A stretch of 64,000 nt of DNA. Source: Allium sativum (Eukaryota > Streptophyta > Magnoliopsida > Asparagales > Amaryllidaceae). Positions 11,241-23,395 of this stretch are shown here, one piece after another. The notes under the pieces were generated by a model. The model was not told the origin of the DNA. It did no database searches and saw nothing but the letters and a program-made list of their open reading frames with translations. A program made the position numbers and the translations under genes. The stretch's first letter is position 1; every line of letters begins with the position of its first letter. The stretch spans positions 806,417,160-806,481,159 of the forward strand of contig CM060919.1 in NCBI GenBank assembly GCA_030737875.1, in the 5' to 3' direction.

Positions 11241-12618
11241 CTGCATTTTATTTTACAAATCGTTTTGCATTTCATCCACCTTTGGGTACTGTCTTTCAAA
11301 TTTAGGAAACGGTTACAGTGTGGACACTGTTTAGTTCTAGTGTGGCGGGGAGTCTGCATTTCACTCATTTTCGTTTTTTCTTTATTTTTCTTTCTTTTCA
11401 TTTTCAGCCATTTAAATAGGACCATCATGCATTTTAGACTGTACTAACATGCCATTTTTTTTTTGAAATATGACTCATTTTAGATTTGATACAACAAAAT
11501 AAGTTAAGGATTATTAATCAGTTGATAGTATTTTTTTCTCTCAGCTTAGGTCAAATAAGAAATATAATGAAAAGTTTAATTTTGAGGGATAATAGTGTAA
11601 CCGGTACATAGGGAGATTCTTAGGTGATGGCCATGAAATCTATTCTATATTGTAGACTTTGTTTAAATAAGTGGAGGACTTAAAATACTTATATTGGCTT
11701 TTCGAATCTTTAAAACTAAGTTGTGTTAAGTTGAATTCGCGTAACTCTCTTTTGTGCTTATATTTTCAATAATAATACTAGTAATCCAAGGGTATCCAAC
11801 ATTGCTTGTATATCAAGCGTTGGTGTGCAAACCCGCCAAGCTCTATCCGACATGTTGTTGACAAAGTCAGCGTTGGAATATCTTGGTCTCATTTTATGAG
11901 ATTGGACACCTAAGGATTACTGACTAGTTGTTGATAAAGTCAAAGTCGGCCTGCACAATCCGCCAAACTCTTTACCTACTCTCCGTTAGTCCGCGAGGCA
12001 GTGTATGGGTGGTAAACCTTGGTCTTCTAAGTTAGGTGTATGTACTTAATCATAAATTTTAAAATTTTATAGAATAAGCGATGATGCCCAAACACTTCTT
12101 GACCTTATTGATTTGACTAGCCATACATGAGAAAATAATAATACCACTTTGCAAACTGTGCCAAGCAAACTAAGAATCTATTTCATGGCTGCACTATGTT
12201 ATCGACCAAACCAACTGGCCAAACTAGAGTTTAACATTGTAAACTTGAATTATATTGAAAATTTGTGACAAGTTGAGGTATCTAAAATAAAATCAACTGA
12301 TTAGAAATTGTTAACTTAAATTGTTGTACCACTTCCCGAAACAAGTCGTGTTTTCATTTTTTGTTTTCAATTGCATAAGTCCTCTGCATTCATGTAGTTT
12401 CATTAGAACCATATCATACTGCATTTGGATTTTGTGGGTAGTATCCGCTGAAAACCCTCACGAGACACCACTCGTCCTACTAGGGACACCTAGAGGTTTA
12501 ACGGCTTGTTGCATACGCTCAATGCAATCGTGTTTCCTACGAAAGTGTGACCTATCTAGTTTGGTTTTTCATTTCTTGTTTTACTCGAGGACGAGTAAAA
12601 GATAAGTGTAGGGGTATT
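11241..12618 (+). other. E1 3' non-coding region with PPT-proximal hairpin
   Basis: I see no gene. A second G-rich motif, CTAGTGTGGCGGGGAGTC, lies at about 11337. Two diverged blocks with CCGCCAA(G/A)CTCT and GACAAAGTCA occur near 11835-11960. The inverted repeat TTTTACTCGAGGACGAGTAA at 12579-12600 (nine-base stem) stands just before the polypurine-like tract at 12605-12618. The same hairpin is at 56327-56348 in E2. Confidence 0.65.
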
Positions 12619-13564
12619 TGATTAACATAGAAATGTGTTTATTTTATGCTCTTATATCTTATCTTTTGTATATAAATAAATATTACTTGGGTATTATTTT
12701 GTCACTTTTACAGATATTCCAACCCAGCCCGCATGCAACCAGAAAAGTAGAGAAATGGAGATCAGATTGCTATATATTTACATTTTGAAGAATTGTAGAT
12801 GAAGATCCCACATCTAGTTGTTGTTGAACAAGAAAATGATTGATAAAAAGGCCATGCACATATCAAATCAAGGGAAGCTTGACAAAGAACCAAGAGGAAA
12901 AGAAGAAAGGCCAAAAATTTAATAGATTTAACTAAGGCCCATTTGAAATTCTCATTGTAAACTCTTGTGTAAATTCCCTAAGGCCCATCTATCATTGTAT
13001 TAGGGTTAGGGTTAGGATTTGGTTATCCCCTATATATACCCTTGTAGTATCATTGTAGCCACCATCCTATCCCATTTTCTATCTTCTCTTACATTAATAA
13101 AAGTTCTGTTCTTTTATTTTCTAGCATTTTTCTATTTTCTTAGCGATTAGTGTTGTCTACACGATTAGATTCGGTAGAGCACCAATTGTATTTTACATTT
13201 GTTTCATTAGTGATTAATCGTTTGATTAGTTTCAACGACAATCCTAATTTTATGTTTTTGTTGTATTTCTTATTCTGCAATTTTAATTTCTGCATTTTAT
13301 TTCTGTTTTGCATTTTAATTTCCAATTGATAATTGTGATTTGATCGTCGGTTCAATTAGATTTGTTCAGAATCGGATCGCAGTTTCAATTTTTATTGTTT
13401 TCAAAACCAACCTTCAAACTTCGTCTAACTCGCCCAAGAGATTAGATAAATAATTTGATTTTAATCTACCTCCCTATGTTCGACCTGTTTGCTACACACT
13501 TGTGCGCTTGCAGAATATTATTACAAATATCGCGCTTTTCTAGTTCATAGGAAAGCGGCGATCA
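12619..13564 (+). repeat. E1 3' LTR
   Basis: This copy is the same length as the 5' LTR and starts and ends alike (TGATTAACATAG to GCGGCGATCA). Its TATA sequence reads TATATATA at 13031-13038. It is followed by the target duplicate ATAGG. Confidence 0.9.
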
Positions 13565-13569
13565 ATAGG

Positions 13570-15423
13570 CTACGGATAACACATGTATTCATGTTATATA
13601 ATTAATCATTATGAATTACAAATTAGCAAAATTTTCATATAATGCTGAGCACGTAACAACAACACAAGGCAATAATAACCGTAAGCATATCAAATATACA
13701 CGGTGAAAGCATCAAGGTGAATAACATGAATCATGTAGGGTGCTTCAGATTTGCCAAAACCAAGCAAACAGAATGAAACAGCTGTGTGCTTCAGTTTATA
13801 ATAGGGTATATGTAAGTTCAGGTTTCAATAGAAGAATATACTCCATAAAATTTTCACAAGGGCAGGTGTTCGGTTCTAAGGTAAGGCAACATGGTAAAAT
13901 GTAAAACATACCCAACAATATCAGACAACTTATATTCCAAACCTAAGTATACATGTGTGATAACATTGTTATATGCATACATATGTACAACATATATATT
14001 CATATGTGCTTCGCTATTCACATATATACCAAGTTTAAACCACTGATTTCAATAGCAGAGATATGTCCAAAATCAACCAAGACGTCAAAGAATACAAACT
14101 AAAATCAACGTCCATTCTCACACTTGAAATGCACTACTAAAGATACATGTATGCACAAATGGATAAATGTATATACACATACAATTTCGAGCGTGCAAAT
14201 GTTCAAGTCAAAGCAGGTCGGCCTGTGACATTTCAATGAAAAAAGTGATAGTAGCAAGCATGCAATAGGAGAAAAATCAACCACCACAATGCAGCCAGAT
14301 TTAAACACTAACTATTGTATTTCTGCAGCATCGAAATTGGAAACTTGAAATAAGTTTAATCATGAGGGGGTACACACATTAAATCGGCGAAGAAACAGCG
14401 GGAGACGGATGAAGTGAGGGAGGAAGGTTTTGGTGGACGAAATTGGGAAACGTTGACCTAGGTGGTGGCGGTCTCGAAAAGGCAGTGCGATTTAGTGGAG
14501 GAACGAATTTGGGTGGACGACCATTAATTTGGGTGTAGGGTTTTTCTTCAGTTGGTAATAGAAATGAGGAGAATGGAGAATGAAAAAGAAAAGGACAGAG
14601 AGAATAAAAGAAATGGTGAAACAACAAAAAAAACGCAGTAAAAATAAGAGTACAAGGGACAAGCGTTAATTCATTTCAGAAAGTATTAGACAAGTGTAAA
14701 AAAATTCAGAAAAGATTTGCCAAGTGTAAAATTTATTTCAGCTAAGTTACCAAGTGGCCCAAACTCAATAAACAAATATTTTTTCAAGAGAGTATACCAT
14801 TTTTTGTACAATTTCAAATAAAATCTCAAATAAATTTTTAAAGCCAATTTCAACTAAATAAATATATTTAAATTCAATTATAATTCTCAAACTATATTAA
14901 AAATCAAAATTCATAATTTCTCAAACTATATATTTTAATTAGTTTTAAAATATCAATACCGTTAAAATTTAACAAACCATTTATATTTAACTATGTCGTT
15001 TCCATTTTATATTATCAAACAACACGTATTTTGATTTCATTCCAACCTAATTTCAAATGTACAATTGAATTAAATTTTGAATTCTTAAATTGGATTTTTT
15101 TAAAGTTTATTCAAAAATCAAGTTCAACTAGATATATATCAACTTTTTATTTCTTAATGTATATTTAAAATTTAAATTACGAAAGCAGACTCAAATATTC
15201 CAACAAACTAATTTAATTTGTTTAAAAATATGACTAACATCTGATTTTAATCAACCATTTAAATTCACAAATTGAAATTAACCTTATACTTACAAATCTT
15301 ACTCGAAACCCAATTAAAACTAGATTTAAAATTCTAAATAAATTTAAAGTATAAATGTTCATTTCAATACTAGATTTAAATTAAATTCATATTTTTAAAC
15401 ATCAAAATTATTGGGTCGTTACA
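13570..15423 (-). mobile_element. P element 3' LTR, right piece (LTR start on minus strand)
   Basis: The first 1.25 kb matches 62506-63792. The rest (14820-15423) is very AT-rich. It ends TTGGGTCGTTACA, that is TGTAACGACCCAA read on the minus strand, which is the LTR start. The counterpart of the last 600 bases in the other P LTR lies beyond the F insertion and outside the window. Confidence 0.7.
14379..14627 (-). other. Proline-rich open frame inside the P LTR
   Basis: This frame of 82 codons is shared with 63292-63642 in the other P LTR. Both contain KPYTQINGRP, KFVPPLNR and SRPPPPRSTFPNF. It keeps an open frame between LTR copies that differ at about one base in ten, but the C-terminal parts diverge. 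It may be a leader peptide or a fragment of host sequence taken into the LTR. I recognise no domain. Confidence 0.3.
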
Positions 15424-15455
15424 ATCTCCCCTACTTAAGGCTTTTCGTCCTAAAA
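15424..15455 (-). other. P polypurine tract region
   Basis: Read on the minus strand this is AGGACGAAAAGCC...AAGTAGGGGAGAT, immediately before TGTAACGACCC. The GGACGAAA(A/T) plus AGGGGAGA layout resembles the PPT region of elements A and C (GGGGACGAAATCC, AGGAGGGGA). Confidence 0.75.
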
Positions 15456-16212
15456 AAGGAAAGGTTGTTAAAAAAATAACTTATGGTTATACCAAATATT
15501 CTTATTTACACAAATTTTACTAAGCTTGAAACTTATTAGAACAATAACATTATAGAAATCTTAAAACTCGGTTTCTTTTTATACATCATACTTGGAAATA
15601 AAATCTTTACTTTGGAAAAGTTTGGAAAAAAAACAAAATAATAAGGTTAATGTTTTGCTATAAAATAATAAACTTAGAAAAAACCTTAATGTAATTTCTT
15701 AAATCTAGAGATACCATTTCATTCCAAATCATTGAAATGCAATATATTCCATGTCAAATCATACTTAACAAAATATATAAGTTAAACAAGTTATAGGTCC
15801 AAAACTTAAAGTTTTTAATTTACAAGGTTCATTTATTATTAATTTAAATTTACTATAAAATCTATATAAAATTCTGGTTTACAAAACTTAAATTTAAACA
15901 CAAAATTCTCAAGTTGGGAATTTAGAAAGAGGTATTTTGTAATGTTTCAAAGTTGTGGACTTGTAAAACCTTTAAAACCCTCTATCTTAGTTCATTTGTT
16001 TAGATTATATAAGTTTTAATTTCAAATTAAGTTTGAAAATACTTGATAACTCAAAGTTTAACAAGTTCATTTTTGTTCTTACAAATAATTATGCATACGT
16101 GGATTCGATGCATGACTAAAAATCTCCAAGTAGAAAATATATACTTATTTCAACTTCCAGTGAAAATACTTTTAAAAAACTTCTTTTATAAACATATATG
16201 GAAAGTACTTCA

Positions 16213-16490
16213 CTTTACCCATGGATCGCAGACAAGCGATGGTTATGCTGCTATCCCAGTTGAATCGCTTGTGCCCGTAGGTATCACACCCCTCAAATTT
16301 CTCTATGGTTGTTGCCATAGATCGCAATTAAGCAGGGTTACGCTACTATCCCTGTAGAGTCGCTTGTACTATAGGCATCGCGTCCCATCGAATTTTCCTA
16401 TGGCGTCTAGATCACAGTTACGCGACGGTTGTGCCACTATCCCAATGGAATCGCTTGTATTTATAGGCATCGCGCACCTCGAATTACGCT
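16213..16490. repeat. Three diverged tandem units of about 85-110 bases in P
   Basis: Each unit shares ATCGCA/ATCACA, a GGTTATGC/GGTTACGC-like block, (C/G)CTATCCC, AATCGCTTGT/GAGTCGCTTGT, and ATAGGCATCGC or GTAGGTATCAC. The units are locally GC-richer than the surrounding AT-rich interior. No protein is evident. Confidence 0.55.
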
Positions 16491-19144
16491 AGAAAATCAA
16501 TCATGATAATATATAAAACATGATCTCACTAATGAGATTTCGATTTCAATGGACACTCCAATCAACGGAGTTCCAACTTAACTATGGTTTTCAATGGACC
16601 CGAGATCCCAAACGTTACCTACCGAGCAGGCACGCGCTGGAAGGTACTTCCTCATATCTTTGATTTTGAAAACATAAGATACTATATACATATATTACAT
16701 TTCATTTTCTCATATATCGCACTTATATAAATATCAAGTTATATAAGATTCATTTTCAAATTATGTTTTCAAACCTATCATTCTTATATAAATTCCATTA
16801 TATAAGATTCATTTCAAATAAATCGCCTTCCAAATTAATAGTATTCGAATTAATCATCGTTCTTATATAAATCTTCCATATAAAAGGTTCAAAAACTTCA
16901 TATCAAATGATTCTGGAAATTTCCATTTCATTATCAATTAAATTTTGATTTCACGATCGATTTGAATCTCAATAACACTTCAAATTTAGTTCATATTCTC
17001 AATCAACTCATTTTCAAAACTTCACATTCGATTTGGGTTGCATATGACTAATGTCATTTCGAACTTAAATTTCTTAGATCGGAAACAAATAGTTTATCTC
17101 AAAATAAGTAAGCTTGAAATAAATAATTTATCTCAAAATAGTTTTAAAATAGTAAGCTTGAAATAAAATAGGTCTTAATAAATAAGTCTTTTGGAAAAAT
17201 AGGTTTGGACTAAATTAAATAAGTTATAATATAAAATATTTTAAGTAAATTAAATAAGTTTGAATTAAAATAGATAGGATTTGATATAAAGTAAGTTTGC
17301 AAAAATTGTTCAGAATCAAAAATAAACTTGGTACTATAGAATAATTAAATAAAATAAATAAACTTAATACTTTTAGTACAAATAAAACAATGGTAAAATA
17401 TATAATAGTTGTAGAATAAATAATACTAATTTCAGGAAATAATCCATTCCAATTCAATTTTTTGGGCTTTTCATATTTTAGCGACACAGATCCGCTGAAA
17501 TCAAATTCAAATTTAACTTAAGATTCGATTGGAAACATTTCAGCTTGAACCAAGTGTTCAAGTTAGATCACAACCCAAATTTCTCATTCAATTTTTTCAT
17601 TTTCAATTTTCATTTGAAGTTTGAATTTTTCTTTCATTTCATATATTGGTTAAACCAATTTCAAATTTTTAAATGTTAAGTTCATCACTTAAATCACTTC
17701 TTCACAAGTTAAAATTTTCCTTGATCCTTTAAACCATAAACTTAATGGAATCCTTAAGTTAGCCAATTCAAAATTTTAAATTTAAACACCATTTAAATTT
17801 GCATTTATCTTTAGTTATCACAATACTATCTAAACTTTAATAAATTAAATTCATTCATTGAATTATTAATTAAATTTATATCTTCAATTAAATATTTAAA
17901 CACATCAACCAAAGCTTGCAATTTAATATCAAAACCATTTAATTCATATAGTCAACTAAAATAAATTTTTCTTAATTATTTTGTTAAAAACATTCCTTAA
18001 AACAAAATTTTATTCAAGATATTTAAAAATTTTGTACTTGTAATTTCCTTCATTTCCATTTCTGAGTTTTAATTGCTTTTGAGCTTATTTAGTTTACATT
18101 AAACTTAAAATATAAATCTACCTGTCAAAGATGAAATTATTCAAATTGTCGAAAATCTATTTTTTCAACAATTGGAAATCATGAATTCAACCATTTTTTC
18201 AATACATCTCTTCCAAATGTACAATTTCATTATCTTAATACATGGAATTATCATTCAACCAAACTCCCGGATTTTTCCTTGAATCATTCAAAATATAAAT
18301 ACATTTGTATATCAAACCATGCTTCACAAATCAGAATTCGTTTGATCAAGAAAAAAACTAGCAAAGCTGCTAAAGTGGTCTCCCCCACTTTGAAACCTGA
18401 AAATAAATTCCAATGACAAAGGATTATCATCGAAATTATTTTCTAGTGACAACAGTGGGTTCTCCATTCATATATTTTCCTTTTGAAAATAATTATAAAA
18501 TTAATTCAAATGTTTTTACTCGAAATTACTTGTATATATTACTATTATTTTTTTCAAACATTAGAAATCAAATTTAAATAAATTCTGAAATCAAATCTCA
18601 AATTTTAGTCAAACGATTTCCTTAGTTATAATTAAATTCATTTTAGTCCACAATTTATCTTTAATAGTAATACTCATTTCTTATTACATTTCAATAGTTT
18701 AACATTCTTCGGTTTATTCATCCATTCATTATACATAGTACACTAGTTAACACTTTCTAAAATTTTACAATCATTTGTTCTTACTACAAGTATTTCCCAA
18801 ATATTTTATTCAAATTCAATTAGTGAATAACTAATTTTATTTATTCCTTTAACTTACACTCATAATCTCGATAAACCGTGATAACTCGAGGATGGATTTC
18901 AAATGGGTTCAAGATTAAAATATAAGGAGACCGTAAAGAAAGCTATCGAAGAGAATGGATTCGAGGTGTGGGGATTTTGAAAAGGATTTATATTTCAAAA
19001 TAATTTAAATTTCATAATACTTTATTTTTTTAAAATACGCTCTGTCTAGAGTAATTCTGGTGATGATTTCACTCATTCTAGAGTATGGCTACCCTACCTC
19101 TAATGGGTTTTTAAACCCGATAAGCTAAGCTTTGTCAAACCAAA

Positions 19145-19156
19145 GCTCTGATACCA
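19145..19156 (-). other. P primer-binding site
   Basis: GCTCTGATACCA is the reverse complement of TGGTATCAGAGC. It lies just left of TGTAACGACC at 19159, so P runs on the minus strand with its 5' LTR on the right. Confidence 0.85.
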
Positions 19157-19158
19157 GA

Positions 19159-19244
19159 TGTAACGACCTGACTTTTTAACCGCTTCAAGTCGGTAATTAA
19201 ACCAACTCGATACGTTCAAATGGCAGATCGTTATTAAGCTTACA
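19159..19244 (-). mobile_element. P element 5' LTR, terminal 86 bases
   Basis: This is the LTR 3' terminus read on the minus strand (ends GGTCGTTACA). It stops at the C insertion, with target duplicate TTACA at 19240-19244, and resumes at about 46401. Confidence 0.75.
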
Positions 19245-19450
19245 TGTTACACCCCGTAATTTTAATACTAATGTTAACAAATTTAAGAATACTTCATTTC
19301 AAATATGGGAACTAAGGGAAATGGGTCATGCCATTGTATTCGTCTCGGAATTCTGCTTGAGATAGAGTCCAAGTTTGCATAAAACGGATGTCGTATGAAG
19401 AAGATATGGACGAACGAAGTTAGGCAGAAAAACCAGAAACGGGCCAGAAT

Positions 19451-19550
19451 GCACTGGCGCACTTGGGAAGTGCACCAGAACAAAATTGCACTGGCGCACT
19501 TGGGAAGTGCGCCCATGCAAAGTTGCACTGGCGCACTTGGCAGGAGCGCC
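19451..19550 (+). repeat. Three 37-base palindromic units in the U3 of C
   Basis: Units begin at 19451, 19488 and 19525, each GCACTGGCGCACTTGGG followed by AAGTGCGCC or a variant. GGCGCACTT and AAGTGCGCC form a nine-base stem in the central copy. They lie about 180-275 bases before the TATA box, where promoter elements are expected. The 3' LTR has the same three units at 45239-45338. Confidence 0.7.
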
Positions 19551-19725
19551 CAGGCCGAGGTAAAAGCCTGCACAGATTTCTGAGGCTCTGATTCGAACAG
19601 TGAGTCAGTGCTGAGTCATTTCTGACTAGTTAATGAGTCATTAGGGTTTCTGGATAATTCTAATCTGACTGAATGGTTGTGACTAACTCTAGGGTCATCT
19701 GACGGATATAATTAAATTGAAATTC

Positions 19726-19735
19726 TATATAAATA
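19726..19735 (+). promoter_or_regulatory. Candidate TATA box of C 5' LTR
   Basis: TATATAAATA lies about 480 bases into the LTR. The copy in the 3' LTR is TATATAAACA at 45514-45523. Elements A and B have TATA boxes at similar depth, so transcripts should begin shortly after and include more than 3 kb of LTR as leader. Confidence 0.6.
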
Positions 19736-20084
19736 TGTGTAGACTCAAACCCTAAAATCAAATCAAAATTAGATCAATGGCCGTCATGTTGTCACTCCAA
19801 ACCCTAGGGTAGCCGCCACCAACTAGAAGCAAATTAAAGACAACAATTCAATTCAAATCAAGCCTAAAACTACAACAACGAAATTGTCTACAACAAGGGA
19901 ACGCTAATCAATTACAGAATTCAGATCCCAGAACTCAAGACCCCTTTTTCGGGGAATCTAGTCACTTTTAGGTTTAAATAAATAAAAGTGAATCGTGATA
20001 GACTATGATTTGGGTATATGTTGTTTGTAGTTATGCAAGTTTATTGTTATTGTGGATCATGAAATTATGTAAGTTATTGTGTGA

Positions 20085-20260
20085 TGAATTCATGAACCTA
20101 TGTTAGTTGTTAATTATGTTGTTAATTCATGAACCTATGCAAGTTGTTATGTTGTGAATCATGAACCTATGTTAGTTGTTAATTATGTTGTTAATTCATG
20201 AACCTATGCAAGTTGTTATGTTGCAAAATCATGAATCTATGCAAGTTGTTAATTATGTGG
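20085..20260 (+). repeat. Short direct repeats in C leader
   Basis: The block AATTCATGAACCTATG(T/C)(T/A)AG, followed by TTGTTAATTATGTTG or TTGTTATGTTG, recurs four to five times with period 35-45. This part is missing from the C 3' LTR deletion derivative. Confidence 0.65.
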
Positions 20261-20890
20261 TGAATCATAATTATATGCGAAGTTATCATGTCATTTTCCC
20301 TAGTTGTCATGTTTATGCCAAAAATTGTACTGAAAACGATCACCTTGTCATTCCCTTTATTTTATTGTTATGACGAGGCTACCTTGTAGCCTCGATGACG
20401 CCAAAAAACGCAAACGGTTACGCTGAAAAAGGGGAATTTGTAATAGGCATAATTTACATAGTGATTATGTAAATTGGACACATGATTCTAGTAGGGAAAC
20501 ATATAAATAATTACCTATTATGACATGGGTAAAATTGGGTAAAAATGGTATAATTTGAATATGACCATTTATGTATAGGAAATTCAAATTGTTAATAAGA
20601 TAAGTATTGAGACCTAGAAAAAGGAAAGGATTAGTTAATTAACTTAATTAATCAAAAGAGGAATGTTTAAGCAATTAAAGTCTGAAGATTTAATATTGAG
20701 AATTGGCATAAATGCCTTAAATGGCATAAAATAAATTTGTGATGAAATTGGTATAACTTTACATACCATAAATAGATGGACATAATTGAGTCAATTATGG
20801 CCATAGTTAAATTTGGAATTGATTGATAATTTGAATAGGGAGATTAATTCAAATTGGGGAATAATTAATTTGTGTAATTAATCGTCTAAG

Positions 20891-21104
20891 ACACGAGGTT
20901 AGGCTCTTTTGTAGTGTAAGACTGCCCGGACCCGCCTGGCAAATCCAGCTGCCACAAATGCCAGTCTAATGTGGGAGGTCTTAGGCATAAATTAAATGTG
21001 TGACAGTTGTAAAGACACGAGATTAGACTCTTTTGTGGTGTAAGACTGCCCGGACCCGCCCGACAAATCCAGCTGCCACAAATGCCAGTCTAATGTGGGA
21101 GGTC
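20891..21104 (+). repeat. Tandem pair of structured leader modules (C)
   Basis: The modules lie at 20891-20980 and 21015-21104. The outer arms are GTTAGGCTC or ATTAGACTC with GTCTAATGTGGGAGGTC; the inner arms are TTTGTAG/TTTGTGG with CCACAAA. The core reads CTGCCCGGACCCGCC. The pair lies about 1.2 kb downstream of the TATA box. Confidence 0.75.
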
Positions 21105-21129
21105 TTTATAAGGTTACGATCTTAATGAA

Positions 21130-21610
21130 TTAAGAAACACTTAACCAGATAAACATGTAGTGGGACATGAGGGGTTAAGTGGGTGCCTTGGGTGGCATGT
21201 GGAATTAAGTGGGTGCCTTGGGTGGCATGTGAAATACGATTAGGTGTCTCGATAATTAATTAATGCTGATTAAAGACAAATATGGATGATAAACAGAAGT
21301 TTGGTTGAGTGAGTGATTCTCTGGGTAACGATCTGATGTTGATCTCGGTCTTCGGAGTTGGTACTTAGGGAGTTATTCTCTTAACCAATGTATCTATGGA
21401 CTAAGAATAACCTAATCATAAACTAAGTGAAAGGGTTAAGACCAGCTTAACCAATAAATTGATAAATGGGTAGGTGGGTAATATTAGTATATATAAGCCC
21501 ACAAACTTAACCATTAAATAAATAGGATTAAATCAGTGGGTGGGTTAAGTACAACTGATGGGTATGTGGTAATATTAGTATATATAGGCCCACAAACTTA
21601 ACCATTAAAA
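21130..21610 (+). repeat. Sparse GGTTAAGT / CTTAACC array (C)
   Basis: The motif pair seen in W and A occurs here at wider spacing. It includes twice the sequence ATTAGTATATATA(A/G)GCCCACAAACTTAACC near 21486 and 21575, which also closes the W array. Confidence 0.6.
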
Positions 21611-21854
21611 AGGGGTTATGTAATTAAAGACACCTAATGGTATACATAACCGGGGCAGAATAGTAAAGTTATGTATTAAAGACACCCTTAGGGGTGCGCA
21701 TAACTAATGAGAATAGATAGAGTTATGTATTAAAGACACCTATAGGTACGCATAACCGATAGGTAGAATAGGGGTTATGTATTAAAGACACCTATAGGTA
21801 CGCATAACTGATTGAGGGCTATGTAATTAAAGACACCTTAGGGTATACATAGTC
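21606..21854 (+). repeat. Five tandem GTTATGTA...CATAAC hairpins (C)
   Basis: Five units of about 50-60 bases each run GTTATGTA(T/A)TTAAAGACACC...CATAAC. The arms GTTATG and CATAAC pair, and the inner CCTATAGG (or CCTTAGGG) is itself nearly palindromic. Several differences between units fall on both arms or in the loop. Confidence 0.65.
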
Positions 21855-22569
21855 AGTAGAAAACCTAGTGGGGATAAAAGACATAGGGGAGAGCTTGTAT
21901 CATGTTGTGTGGGACCCAATTCAGTCAATAACCCGGAGGGGTATCAAAGTAAAGAACTCCGTACTAGGCGGGGAAGGGGCGCGCTTACTAATTGATTGTA
22001 AGAGATCCAAAACGAGACGGATGGTGTGGGCGACGCAAACCGATCGGGGACATGTGCGTGCATGGGCCGGGCAGAGGGGGACAAGACGACCGTGACACCA
22101 GTAGGTATAACTGTGCACACCTTGGGTTGCCACCTTAGGGAAGTGATACCGCATAGTTGTGGGACCAGCATAGGGTATCTACATAGTAGGGAGCCGATCG
22201 ATTAGGGTAGTGGTTAGGGTATACCCGGACATATACCCTAAGTCTACCAATTTATAGTAGGAGGGTAGTGGGTACGACTAGTTGAGGTAGGAGCAGGCGG
22301 TACCTATGACAGCGGCTAGGAGTACACGAAACTACCACCATTATTATCGTTATTATGGTTAGCGAAAGGGATCATCCCATCTAGATTTGACTAGTAATAG
22401 TGCAGAGTAGTTAGTAGTGAAGCATGCATACACCTTACCTTATTTGTCATGTCATACCTATCATCTGTATCGTGAATCCTCTTATCCACTTTGTATGCCT
22501 GTCATGTTTAACTTTATTTATTTACTGACTAAAAGTTACTGGACTCACCAGACGTATGTCTGACCTAAT

Positions 22570-22602
22570 TTGTTTCACCTCTTTTCTTCCGTTCCCCCCC
22601 AG
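22570..22602 (+). promoter_or_regulatory. Polypyrimidine tract with CAG, candidate splice acceptor (C 5' LTR)
   Basis: TTTGTTTCACCTCTTTTCTTCCG and a run of seven to eight C end in AG at 22601-22602, followed by GTTCTCAGGGAGG. This is the cleanest acceptor-like copy in the window. Confidence 0.5.
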
Positions 22603-22963
22603 GTTCTCAGGGAGGAAACACCCAGGTTTATTCAGGATTTGGATATCATCTTCTAGGAGCTACTTCTGAAGTATGGCTCGAGTCTCTGTCTCTTATATAG
22701 CTTGCTCTTTAATATGGGGAATGATGTTTTACTTTTAAATACCTATGTACTCTGATGATGTAAGACAGAAGTGTTTTAATGGTTTTATGACTCATGGTAT
22801 TATGTAAAAAGGTATTTTGGTGATTTAATAAAGTTTTTTATTTTCTACTGCAAAAATTTTTATATCTGTTTTGTGATATTCTATGTTTGTTTACTAAAAA
22901 CGCTCCACTGAAGTTAAGGCATTCCCTTTGTGAGTGACCTTAATGGAGGTGGGGTGTTACACT

Positions 22964-22975
22964 TGGTATCAGAGC
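22964..22975 (+). other. C primer-binding site
   Basis: TGGTATCAGAGC starts two bases after the LTR end. B is inserted twelve bases further on, so C kept its primer site but its interior was split. Confidence 0.9.
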
Positions 22976-23353
22976 TGAAGGTTACCTGTAACACCCCGCC
23001 TCCGTTAAGGTCACTCACAAAGGGAATGCCTTAACTTTGATGGAGCGTTTTAGTAGACAGAACAAAATTTTACAAGACAGATATAAAATAGTACTTGAAA
23101 AACTTTATAACTTTATTGCAACGGAAAACAGAAATCAGTTTGGTTGCTTCTTTCAAAATCACTTTACCAAAACTCAAGTACATATATATATATATATATA
23201 TATCAGCCTTTTTCAGAAGCCCTCAGAGTACAAAACTTTAAAATCATAATCCCCACAGAAGATGCCATAAGATGTCAAGCCATACTTTAATCACTTCAAG
23301 CACTTCGAGCAGAAGGAATCCGGATCAAGCTAGAGTATTCCATCCTTGGAAAC

Positions 23354-23395
23354 CTGGGGGGAACGGAAGAAAAGAGGCGAAACAACAAGGGTCAG
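23354..23395 (-). promoter_or_regulatory. Polypyrimidine tract with CAG, candidate splice acceptor (B 3' LTR)
   Basis: On the minus strand: GTCTGACC...TTTCGCCTCTTTTCTTCCG, six C, CAG, then GTTTCC. The matching copy in the 5' LTR is at 28766-28805. Confidence 0.45.

Larger units (their letters stand above)
6732..13564 (+). mobile_element. Element E1, Athila-like non-autonomous LTR retrotransposon
   Basis: This complete element of about 6.8 kb has 946-base LTRs at 6732-7677 and 12619-13564. The Athila-type primer site is at 7684-7701. A polypurine-like tract, AGTGTAGGGGTATT, stands just before the 3' LTR. The target duplication is ATAGG at 6727-6731 and 13565-13569. No protease, reverse transcriptase or integrase frame is present. 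The interior holds a long pyrimidine-rich leader, one intact reading frame, a broken second frame and about 1.4 kb of non-coding 3' sequence. The two LTRs differ at only about 2 of the first 125 positions by eye, so the insertion is young relative to its P LTR host. Confidence 0.9.
15424..19158 (-). mobile_element. P element interior, no coding capacity
   Basis: About 3.7 kb lies between the P polypurine tract and primer site. It is AT-rich with stops in all frames and no recognisable gag or pol. This fits a large retrotransposon derivative, meaning long LTRs with a non-coding interior. It contains a diverged tandem repeat at 16213-16490. Confidence 0.7.
19245..22961 (+). repeat. C 5' LTR (3.7 kb)
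   Basis: It starts TGTTACACCCCGTAATTTTAA, with one base changed from TGTAAC, and ends GGTGGGGTGTTACA. In order it carries three GC-rich palindromic units (19451-19550), a TATA box (19726-19735), short direct repeats (20085-20260), the structured module pair (20891-21104), two kinds of hairpin array (21130-21854) and the polypyrimidine/AG site (22570-22602). An AATAAA lies near 22828. Confidence 0.85.
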
